The notes under the pieces: model-generated
Seen by the model: the letters and a program-made list of their open reading frames with translations, nothing else
Told to the model about the DNA's origin: nothing
The model's database searches: none
Shown: positions 49,201 to 59,003 of the stretch, one piece after another
Position numbering within the stretch: the stretch's first letter is position 1
Layout: the number at the start of each line of letters is the position of its first letter
Source of the DNA: Rotaria macrura
Lineage: Eukaryota > Rotifera > Eurotatoria > Philodinida > Philodinidae
DNA length: 64,000 nucleotides
Assembly (NCBI GenBank): GCA_900239685.1
Contig: OENT01000190.1
Location: forward strand, 102,755-166,754
Reading direction: 5' to 3'
Program-made: the position numbers and the translations under genes

Positions 49201-52019
49201 CATGACTTATTAATGAACTTAGAAACATTAGAACACGAATATACTATTGTCAAAGAATCGAATACAAAGTTAACTAACCAACTAGAATACCAAATACAAT
49301 ATGCAGTAAATTTACAAAACAGTCTTCAACAGTTGCAACAAGGTACAACAAGACGTTTTTCTTTTAGCCTTTTTGTGAGACCACACTGATCAATCAAGAA
49401 AATATTTAAAATAGTATAAAATGCTTTAGCTGTGTGTATTATAACATAATTATTCTTCATCCGAAAATAGAGGATCAACTAATATCAGAATTGTACAATT
49501 GGAAAATTGACTATATATTTTATCTAGGAATATGCCTTGATTGAGCTACAATAATTTTAGAAGGATTCGACCGTATAGACTATTTCTGGGTAAATACTAA
49601 CCATTGAAATAAACTGTTAATTTATTGCAAAGAAGTTACACATTAAATCTAGATGAGCAACGTTAATCTGAAATCTGCCTATTGTAACATTCCATAACTT
49701 GAAACGCCGAACAACAATAAATATCCTAGTTATCTTTTTGTTGAAATATTCGATTTTCGATCAGAGTCGATCTCTGCGCTTTTCTTCTGTGTTGAATCAC
49801 TACTTTTTTAAATAATGAATCTGTTAGCAAAGACACGTTTGTCCATATTGAAACTTCTAAGACTACAGAATCCATATGTAAACATAGTACCTGATTAGAA
49901 AGGCATAGATTTAAACTACAGTGGATCGTTTCATGAAATACGTTTTATTTCCAGTAAGTCTTGTCAAAACCTCTTCCAGTCATAACTGAAATTTGAATGG
50001 CGTCCGACAATTCAGTATTTTCCTTGCTTCGTTCTACTCAACTAATTATAATTGCAAGCGTCTTTTGTACATCTTTCGTCGTTCCCATCGAGATATATGC
50101 AACGACATAGCTAATTCTTTTCCAAATTAAAGTCTCTTGAAATGTGTTAGATGAAGAAATACCCTAACTATCTTTAATGAACAATCATGTAATAATAAGT
50201 GTTTTTTGTACGTTTTTCCAAAGAAGCAAACACTCAACTACGTTCTAACTCGTTCTCTCATTAGAGTTCTGTTTTTATCTTTGTGACACTTTGTACTACC
50301 AAGTTGGTAGTATGCAGGAATCCAACAGTTTTTACTTATATAAGATAGCTCCAGTTGACAGTAGCCCCTAAGCTCGTTCACAAGTTACTCAAGCAGCATG
50401 CTGACGAAACAGTGATTGAATTCAACTAAAAAACCTACTCGTTGAACATTTCAAGTGTTTAAAATGAATCAAGTCTTCAATGTCTATGAATCGAATGTGT
50501 TCATGGGTTGAGAAAAACATCTAAAATTACAACTGTAAGAACATCAAAATAAATACAGTGTTCTTTTTTTGTTACAGATATTTCAAATGAATATCAGAAA
50601 GAAGCCATATCACTGAGAGTATTAGGACCGATGCATGAAAAATGTACCAATGATTTCTTTGGCACGATGATCGATAAAATTTTCATGAATATTTTATTGA
50701 ACGACTGCCAACTTTTTATCTATTACATTCATTTTAAACATCATCTACAGGGACTATTTATGTTCCATTTATCAAATTGTCTTTGAACATCAATGGAACT
50801 ACACAGAAAATCAATCTGTTGTAATAAACCATGGTGTTTGCCTAGCACAATACAGATCAGTATCTGGCAAAAGCATGTTTTTTTCTGAAGGTAGAGGACC
50901 GTCAAATTATTGAAACCTTGTTGTACGTCACTTGTACAAAGATACGGCGACTTAGTAGGACATTGGTAAAAAACAGAAAGTATTAGAAAATAGATAAATT
51001 TTGATTAATAAATCAAATACGGTAGTCATATTTCTATCGATCTATTGATCTAATTGTGACTACATGTGGGGTTACTACAAAAAAGATTAGTTTAATTACT
51101 AAGAGATAATGTAAATTGCATGCGACAGCTTTTTGGTGAATGCTAGTAGTACACGTGGATGATTTGTTTTAGAACATGAACAACATATCGATGAGCATTT
51201 AGTTCAATATCAAAATTCTTTACGTGAACAAATATCTATAACAGCTCGTTTAACAAATGAAAATAATGAACTTCATCAACGTGCTGATGAATATAATCAA
51301 GTGTTATCATCAATACATTGTTTAAATGATGAAATTAAAACAAAAGATCTATTAATAAGTAAACTTCAACATGAAATTAATCATAATAATAGACAGACCA
51401 TTGATTATGATGAAATTTCTTCAACAACAAATCACACTCGTATTGAAAAACAACTTGTGAAAAGTATACTTCTCTCGTATTTTCATACACCGATCGATAA
51501 GCAGCATGAAGTTATTCCAATTTTAAGTGCTCTAGTTGGCTTTACACATGATGAATATCAAAAAGTTATAGATACAATGTCGAACAATTATAATCACAAT
51601 ACAAACACAAGTTGGTTAACGGGCTGGCTAACTAGCAATTCATCTAATTCAAAAATAAAAACGAACATACCATCTAATCAACCGGATAAAGTAAGTGAAT
51701 AAAATTCTCTGGTCATCATTTACATAGGTTCTTTTTGGTTTAGTCATTTGCTGAACTACTTATTCAGTACATCGATCAACAATCCCTAAATAATTTTTCA
51801 CAACCAATATCGAATTTAAATACCGATGAAATTAAAAGTCATTCAATGTCTAAAAGTTTTTCTGTTTCTACATCTGATTATACTACGCATTCAAATCTTA
51901 ATCAACAATCAATGACACTTGTTTCAACAACATCAAATGTTACACACGATTCAAATATTCAGAATCAATCTTCTCTTCCGACATCGTCTACTATCGCTGA
52001 CGATATCATAAATATTTGA
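43263..52019 (+). CDS. TRIP11: GMAP-210/TRIP11-like golgin
   Basis: Fourteen exons: 43263-43424, 43479-43589, 43643-43715, 43770-43946, 43999-44036, 44402-44597, 44670-44893, 44955-45029, 45085-45309, 46196-47056, 48432-48980, 49039-49342, 51173-51690 and 51744-52019, giving 1,262 residues. Most of the protein is coiled coil rich in Gln, Glu, Lys and Leu. The C-terminus fixes the identity: the GRAB-type region IEKQLVKSILLSYFHTP...HEVIPILSALVGF (about 1089-1129), then SWLTGWL, then SFAELLIQYIDQQ, in the order seen in GMAP-210. That golgin tethers vesicles at the cis-Golgi and binds Arf1 through the GRAB domain. It is shorter than the human protein (about 2,000 aa). The boundaries of exon 6 (acceptor at 44401) and exon 9 (donor at 45310) are the least certain. 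Introns 9 (886 bp), 10 (1,375 bp) and 12 (1,830 bp) are long. Exon 14 codes for a Ser/Thr-rich end. Confidence 0.85.
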
Positions 52020-52268
52020 TCTCTTCTTACTAGTTTTAAATTATTTTTTTAGGTATTCACGATATAAAATTGTGCATCATGTATGAGTCTATTTTTTCTT
52101 CATGCTGATTCTTGTCTTCGTCACTTTATTTTAATCGTTATCTTGTCATTTTTTGTGGCTTGTTTGTTTTTCTGATAAAATCCACATTGCTCTTGTAGGA
52201 AAACAATCCATTCTTTCATTTTAGATCTTTCTTTCGTCTCTTTTTTTCTCATTCATTTCAAGTACACA

Positions 52269-53523
52269 ATGGTAACAATCACTGTTAAATCTTAAAGCAG
52301 AACTTCTATATTTATCTTTTATAGGCTTACCATTCTTCGTTTGCCAATAACAAATTTCGTTTCGGAAACATGGCACTACTACCTATTCGAACACGTCATA
52401 GTGGTCCGGCTCCGATGGAAACCGGTAAGCGTTACCGTTAAAAAACAAGAAATCTTCAGAAATTTATCAGAATACTTCATTATTGTTGTATTTGAGAAAA
52501 ATTTGATTTTCCTTTAAAACTGTTTAGTCGATTATACTGTCTTACAGATTACACAGACACCAGTAAAATTGTAAGTGTTTTACTAGTCAGTTAACTATTT
52601 TTGTATGTTCATGAAGGAGCTAGTAATGTAAATCTTGAAATTCAGCTATTTTTAAGTGTCAATTCTTGCATCATACTAATCTCAATTAGACTGTTCAATT
52701 GTTAAAGTTATAAATCAGATCTTTGTAAGGATCTGCTATCTCCACTCACTACTAGATATATTGGTATACAAAGCGAATGCTTCTCAAAATTAGTGAAAGA
52801 AGATTTTGAATGATATTTAAATCGTCCTTTCTTTTTAGCTACTGAAAATGAAGATATCATTGATGAAGCAATAAAATATTTTCGAGCCAACATATTCTTT
52901 CGTAATTATGACATTAAAGTAAGTTCAATAACGTTTCAATTTTCGTTGTTCTATTGATCCTGTCTTGTTTATTCAAGCACGATGCCGATCGAACTTTGAT
53001 CTATCTAACCTTGTATATAACTGAATGTTTACGTCGTCTTCAGAAGGTTCGTAATTCTTTTTCTTTTCTGTTTTAAATTCATTCGAAATACTACTAACGA
53101 ATTGATTTTAGTGTCAATCCCGTAATCAAGCACAAAAGGAATTATCAGCATTAGCCATATCAACGTTTCCGATTCCAGGTGACCCAGATTTTCCACTGAA
53201 TGGCATGTTTATTAAGCCAGCGGATAATGAAGTTGGTTCGTTAATGATTTCTAAGTGTTTTAGTTTGAAAACATAAAAAAGGTTGATGTTTGTTTTCTTA
53301 CTTTCTAGAGAAAATGAAACAGTATCTTGAACAACTACGTAAAGAATGTAGTGATCGTATGGTTGATAGAGTTATCGATCCTGAAACGGATAAACCATCC
53401 AAAGTAAAGAACATCCATATTTTTAACATGTGGTTTTAATACGAATTATTATTCTAGTGGTGGCTGTGTTTTGTCCGTCGTCGTTTTATGGATAAAACTT
53501 TACTGAATCTTGGATCATTATAA
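52269..53523 (+). CDS. ARPC3: ARPC3, Arp2/3 complex subunit 3 (p21)
   Basis: Exons 52269-52271, 52325-52424, 52839-52918, 52978-53046, 53112-53231, 53311-53403 and 53458-53523 give 176 residues (human 178). The family sequence is followed end to end: AYHSSF, GNMALLPIR, DEAIKYFRANIFFRNYDIK, DADRTLIYLTLYITECLRRL, FPIPGDPDFPLN, and the end KPSKWWLCFVRRRFMDKTL. The subunit is part of the actin-nucleating Arp2/3 complex. The first coding exon appears to be the ATG alone, followed at once by GTAACA and a 53-bp intron. Splicing gives M-AYHSS, as expected for the family. The exon 6 acceptor uses the second AG of CTAGAG. Intron 2 is 414 bp. The gene starts 250 bp after the GMAP-210 stop on the same strand. 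Confidence 0.93.
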
Positions 53524-53644
53524 TAAGTTCAACAGAAAGACAAGCGAAGCAACAAAGATTAAGACACAAAACAGAATTTTGCGTCTTCGTTTTTTATTCA
53601 TCATTTTTTTACAAAAACAAATTATCGAATATTTTTAATCACAC

Positions 53645-53650
53645 AATAAA
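53645..53650 (+). terminator. Polyadenylation signal for ARPC3
   Basis: AATAAA about 120 bp beyond the ARPC3 stop. Confidence 0.5.
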
Positions 53651-53859
53651 GAATCATTTATTTGAGCCCAACAGATTTCTTATGGACGTTTAATAATCAG
53701 TTATTAATTATAAAAAGATAAAAAACAATGTTCATTCCATCATTGAAAATAGTATCGTTTTTATTTCTCGACATAATTTTTCCATGGAAAAGCGTTCATT
53801 ATGAGAATGCAAATTATATTATTTCTTACCAGTTTTATGTCTTTCTTGGTACTGCATAA

Positions 53860-54360
53860 AGCTAAGGAGCTATTATTGGTACTCATTTGTACGAGTGTGG
53901 GGATCTACGCCTTCATGAGTTTTAGGGTGTTGGTTTGGGTAGTTATGACGCATACATGAATCCACTTCTACTGGCACCATGTAATCACGCCCAAAATGGC
54001 CCCTTCCTAGCTGGACAACTAAAATGCCACACCCTGACTTGTATACGGGATTGCCGCTGTTATATCGCCTATCATTTTTCGTTTTCAATAGCATCAGATG
54101 CTTGTAAAGTTTTCATGTACAAATATGTTGTTGAATCAATTAGTAGAAGCATCCGGAGGCTTTATCCTCATTGATTAGTTAGTCCAGTGATGCATTTTTA
54201 ATGCTGTATCAATACGTTAGAAATCTTCAAAAAGCGACGGTTGAAATATGTAGGAAAAGAGTGCTAATGTCCAATTACGTACTCTCATGCATAACTTCCT
54301 GCGCATGGTTCTTTAACGCAACACACCTGTTTGATTATTTTCAATATTCTCTCTTGATGC
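53860..54360. other. Unassigned segment, possibly transposon-derived
   Basis: The base composition rises in GC relative to the flanks and open frames overlap on both strands (73 and 79 codons near 53873-54174). None shows a recognisable domain. It forms the left edge of the anomalous 54-58 kb tract, so transposon debris is possible. Confidence 0.25.
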
Positions 54361-54364
54361 CCAG

Positions 54365-54680
54365 TAGAATCAAGCCGACAATTGGATCCGATCGGATGAC
54401 TGTCGGATCCGATCATGTTTCTATCGGAGTTTCTCTAATCCGACGAAAACCCATTGGATTCCTGGATGCAATCCGACATTGGGATCCCTAGTTTTGGTTT
54501 TTATCGAATCCTACTATTGGAATCCGATTGGATTTCATCGTATGATCAAACAGCAGGCCTCTACTATTGGGATAAAATGCTAATTTGTACACAAATAAGA
54601 ACATAGTTTTCTCCCGTCGGATCCTTTATTGTTTCTACAACCAGGATTTCATCGGATCGTAGGATCCGGCCGGGTTCATT
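54365..54680. repeat. Motif-saturated block, GGATCCGA/TCGGATCC type
   Basis: Within about 310 bp the words GGATCC, CGGATC, ATCCGA and near variants recur many times on both strands, for example GGATCCGATCGGATG near 54384 and GTCGGATCCGATCATG near 54403. Spacing is irregular, so it is not a tandem repeat. No coding sense is seen. Confidence 0.7.
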
Positions 54681-54744
54681 CACCTGGGTGCATGTAATAT
54701 CCCAGGACGTGCATTACGACGAACAACTATGACAGCATGCTGCA

Positions 54745-54955
54745 AACTTACGGCCGTATACGCGCCGTATTTTAACGTTTTGGTATGCACCGTATTACGG
54801 CCGTAAATCCCCGTATCGTATACGGCGGCCAGAAGCTGCAGTATACATTTGCCACCCGGCCGTATTACGACCATAACAATCAACGTAAACGACCCAACAC
54901 GATGACGCTTACGGCCGTAAACACATCGTTAATGACTGTAAACGACGGTATTTCA
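54745..54955. repeat. Motif-saturated block, TACGGCCGTA type
   Basis: ACGGCCGTA, a perfect palindrome core, and decayed versions (CGCCGTATT, TTACGGCCGTAAA, CGTATACGG) recur about ten times in roughly 200 bp with irregular spacing. Confidence 0.7.
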
Positions 54956-55974
54956 TTGAGGCAGAAAATCAAGACCTTCTGGTCTGCGGAAGATCAAAGA
55001 TCTTACACTACAAATATCCAGCACAAATCCTAGGCATACAAAAATCCTAAACCAAATTGCAATCCCTAAAATTCTAGAGACTGAAAACCAAGTCACTTCC
55101 TTCCTCCTCCTATCAAAATCACTGTATCCCAATATCTATATTATTTGACGCTAAAAAACATCAAAGAAATCTTGCAAAAATCACGTTTTGTGAAAATCTT
55201 CGCACAGCAGCCAGATTCACCCGATCGATAGAGATCATGCTAAAACCAATAACCATCGACTTTTGATGCTCAAATCGGCTGCAATCGTGAGAGATCCTAA
55301 AAATACGGAAAGCATCAAAGAAATACTGGAATTGGATTTTCTTTCACTATTTGTTGTTCCGTTATAGGGGACATAGAGGACACTTTAAAATCAGTTCAGC
55401 AGAGATCAAATGAGACAAAGGCTGATGCTTCGATTATTCGTTTCGGTGTCCGATGTTTATTTCACGTGCTGAATATTTGCGGTTTTGTAGGATTAAAATA
55501 TGGGAGCAGGAGGTGACGCTCAGCTGATTTGTTGAGACAAAGACCATGTGAGAGAAAGAACATGCATGAAAATGTGCAGGATAGAATAAGATAGTATACT
55601 TACTTGTCTGAATGATCACGGAAGGAGCTAGAGAATTTCGAACATAGATTGGTAGCAGTGGTAACAACGAGCGTCCTGCCTCGTACTTAGAAAGTTGGAA
55701 GAAGTTGGGTACGACACCCCCTCTGCCCTTACACACAACGTTTCAAAGTGCTGAAAATCCTGCTTTTGCATTTTTCTTAGGAGTTCTCGTTGGCTTATTG
55801 AGGTCTTGGAGCGCAGTGTGAAATTAGTTTAGGATAGGCCAGGTGAGAAAAACACCGATGCTTCCGCCCTGCTCTTGCTGTGCGCGGTATATTATCAGCA
55901 TCTGATTTTTTCATTTGTTTGATTTATAATGTTTAAAAGATCTGGTGTGTCTTCCTTCCGATATTGTGAAAAGT

Positions 55975-56215
55975 AATAGATGCTGTCGTAAACGACCGTT
56001 TACGAACGAATGCGGTAAAAAATCGGCAGTCGTTTTCTAAACCGTTTACAGTTACAGTGTATTTACGGCAATCGTTTGCGTGAATTTTTCACGATCACCG
56101 TTTACGACGATCGTAAGACTTCGTTTATGACGATAGTAAACGGTCACAAAATACGTTCGCTCTTTTTCGTCATAAGAAATAGGTATGCCTTTCGTTTACG
56201 GCCGTGGATGATTGA
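55975..56215. repeat. Motif-saturated block, CGTTTACGACCGT/GTAAACG type
   Basis: GTAAACG and its complement CGTTTAC occur repeatedly (for example near 55987, 55999, 56040, 56097, 56139 and 56196) together with TTACGGCCGT. It resembles the block at 54.75-54.95 kb but with a drifted consensus. The 760 bp between the two blocks has no supported gene. Confidence 0.65.
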
Positions 56216-56684
56216 ACTGGGCATCCACGCCAATACTCTTCTTCAAATCCACAATTACTCTCAAATCCACATCCTTTTCTCAACGATGAATAGTATTCTT
56301 GTTTTAGCCACTCCAGGATGCGTATTTTACTTTAGGGCGTAAGACCTTGGTGTACGATGGCACACTATCCAAAAGTTGAAAGCCATTCTCCTGTACGTTG
56401 AAGTCTAGATCATTGGCAATCAGTATCAACGATAATCAATTGATGCTACAATATTAATGGTCGTATTCTTCGATCAAAGTGATCAATAAATTGTGAAATT
56501 TTCAAGCGGTTCGCAGCGAACTGGCAAATACTTGGTTTCGCATTGCATAACAGATAAAATATCATAGTAAATTTTCTTAAGAGTAAAATTTTGTGATAAT
56601 GTTGTTCGCAATATCTGTTCGAAATTATGAATATCAATCGGTATAGGAATGAAAAGATGGATTTTGAAAACATGTGCTCAGGTT

Positions 56685-57005
56685 GTTCGTTCCGGAGACA
56701 GGATCCGGCCGGAACCCGCTGGAAACGGGATATTTTCCGGTTTCTTCCTGCCGGTTTCGGTGTATTTCCGGCCGGAAAAACCACTGGAACATGGTAGCAG
56801 TATTCCGGCCGGAATTCTCCATACCCCCAATCTGAATCTTCCGGCGACATCCGAAAACCGGAAATTTCAAGGAAATACCTAGAATCAGCCCCGAACCTAC
56901 CGAAACTATGGAAAGTTCCGCCCGGATCCAACCAGAAAATACAATAATCCGATAAAGAAGCATCAGAAAACAGTCGGAATCCACCGTATTCCGACCAGAT
57001 TATTT
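56685..57005. repeat. Motif-saturated block, TTCCGGCCGGAA type
   Basis: CCGGCCGGAA and parts of it (TTCCGG, CCGGAA, GGAAACGGG) recur at short irregular intervals on both strands. An open minus-strand frame of 191 codons spans the block, but its product is an artefact-like string of Phe/Gly/Arg/Pro and is not annotated as a gene. Confidence 0.7.
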
Positions 57006-57054
57006 CTACTTCGGAAATCACGCCTCCGCTTGAAAAACAATCATATCGGATATT

Positions 57055-57330
57055 AAATTCTCATTAATATCGTTCCTAGATACGCTAATCATCATTTTAC
57101 AAAAAAAGACCTTTCAAGATCTTTTTTTGGGAATTTTTTATCTAAATCCTTAGTTTTAAGGATTTTTCCAGATTTTTTTTCTTGGAATCAGTAGAAAATC
57201 AAATTCTAAGACTTATCAGCGAAGAAAATTCTCATTTATATCGTTCCTAGATATCCAAATCATCATTTTACAAAGAAAAAACCTTTAAAGGTCTTTTTTA
57301 CGATTTTTTTCTAAATCCTTCAATTTTATG
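57055..57330. repeat. Two-copy direct repeat, about 171 bp apart
   Basis: Segments starting at about 57055 and 57226 share a near-identical run: AATTCTCATT(A/T)ATATCGTTCC, then TAGATA, AATCATCATTTTACAAA, a poly-A patch, ACCTTT.AA(A/G)..CTTTTTT and TAAATCCTT. Each copy contains a small hairpin (GACCTTTC/GATCTTTT-like). The copies differ at several sites, so the duplication is not recent. Confidence 0.7.
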
Positions 57331-57779
57331 ACAATGCCGATGACATGGATGGTTTACCATACTTTCATGGGTTCGCGTGAAAATTTTAGATGTGTTACTC
57401 AAAGTGTTATTGTTTTCAGTGAATTAATTTGCATTCCAAATTTCTTTGAGAAAAATTTGCAATGATAGGTCATTTACAGACTTTAGAAGCGTCACTTACC
57501 TTGATTGAAGACTCAGGATAGTCTCAAAACGCTGGTGTTTAACATGCGTGCTGTTCTTACACATACCGTTTTCGGTTTGCTAAAGTCTAAAAATCTGATT
57601 TTTAGGTCTTCGGACTGAGAATTCCTATTTCTGTGACAAAAACAATTTTGGAGAGAAATGTATAATGTTTTACTAGAATGTTATTTGTTCCCAGGGTATC
57701 TTCTGGTGTCGTTTCAGGTTGGTTAAAAAAAGAAGTAAAAGTTGGCTTCGAAATACGGAGAGCTTTACTTAGTAAGTCG

Positions 57780-58060
57780 GAGTATTTAGCGGTGTTTGGG
57801 AAACGCCCAGATAAGTTTTCGTGAGTTTAGCGGAAACGGTCAGATCTGAGCCGTGTTCTCTCCCGATGGAAAAATTGCTTTTTCCGTTATCGCTATCCGG
57901 TCCTGGCTTAGAAACGGTGTTTTCCGTCGCCGTTCCTGTTTAGGAAACGGGAACCGTATCCGTGGATACGCTCCGGTGCCAGGAGTTGGTGGGAAGTAAG
58001 CCGAGCCCCGAAGCCAGAACCGATTTCGGAAACCCGCTTTCAGAATTCGTGGGAATAACG
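57780..58060. repeat. Motif-saturated block, GGAAACGG/CCGTTTCC type
   Basis: GAAACGG, CCGTTT, TTTCCG, GGAACCG and similar words recur on both strands in about 280 bp of GC-richer sequence. The style matches the three other block types in this tract. Confidence 0.6.
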
Positions 58061-58976
58061 CGGGATCCGGCTGGTCCCCGCCGCACGTCTTGGACCTGGG
58101 TGATCATGTTTTATTTTACTGATAAAATAGTTCTTTGAAAAGATAAGGTAGGAGAGTTGAATATTTGCTCTTTATTAAGATAAGCATGAGCTGTACTCTT
58201 TGGTGTTGCGTTATGCTAGAGAATTGAATGTTGACTTGAAAACATTTACTGAATCGAAAGTATATATTTGATAGATAGATTTGATTTTCATGCTTCTGTC
58301 AATGAAGAACTTGTATTACAAAATAAGAACTAAAAATTGCATGAAAAAAGAACTAAAATGAACGAATGACGAGAAGAGAGTTCTCAAGAAATTTCGTACA
58401 GTGTAAATAGATCTTGGGAACCATGAATCGTTTAGTAATGAGTTTCAAAATTGATTCACGCGTTATTTCTTTTAGAATGAAACAAGAATTCATTTCGTAG
58501 AATTTGCGGAAGCATGCGTCTGTAACTATATGTAATCAAATGATTTCACTAGATTAAAACTCATAGACCACCGCTTGCATTGCCGCACTAGAGTATCAGC
58601 AGTACATGATTCTCTTATGTGCTTTCTATAATTCAGACCAATAATAAGAATTTTTTCATGAAAGAGAATAAAGCCCATTTCATTATCTGCATTGTCAGCA
58701 AATAAAACAAATTTTTATTCTGTAAAGAGGTTTCATTTCATATTTCTATTGGTACATGGATATAAACCACTAGTTCTACTCCCAAATGTGCTCCATTTTT
58801 TCTTTTCTTCTTTCATCTTGTCAATTCATCGGCATTTTCTGTAAAATAAAAATAGTCCCAAATAAAATACTAAATGCAACAGCTTTCACTCACATTTTCT
58901 AACCTTTTTTCTTGTCCGTTATCTTCGCGGATCCTTGATCATATATAACTGCTGTTTCTTTCAATTATGTTTTTTC
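58061..58976. other. AT-rich flank before dynein LIC
   Basis: The sequence returns to the usual AT-rich composition. No coding region is supported. The promoter of the dynein gene is expected here. Confidence 0.4.
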
Positions 58977-58990
58977 TTTGTTTATTTCAG
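58977..58990 (+). other. Splice acceptor upstream of dynein LIC
   Basis: TTTGTTTATTTCAG ends at 58990, 13 nt before the ATG at 59004. It marks a 5' UTR intron or a spliced-leader site. Confidence 0.5.
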
Positions 58991-59003
58991 AACTAAGATT
59001 CTT

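Noticed and set aside
50580-50624. Exon-like patch in GMAP-210 intron 12 (acceptor at 50577, donor near 50620)
   Set aside because: Entry phase fits but exit phase does not match exon 13, so including it would break the frame.
56446-57021. 191-codon open frame on the minus strand
   Set aside because: It spans the CCGGCCGGAA block. The product is compositionally odd, with no domain, and overlapping frames on both strands are open because the block lacks AT-rich stops.
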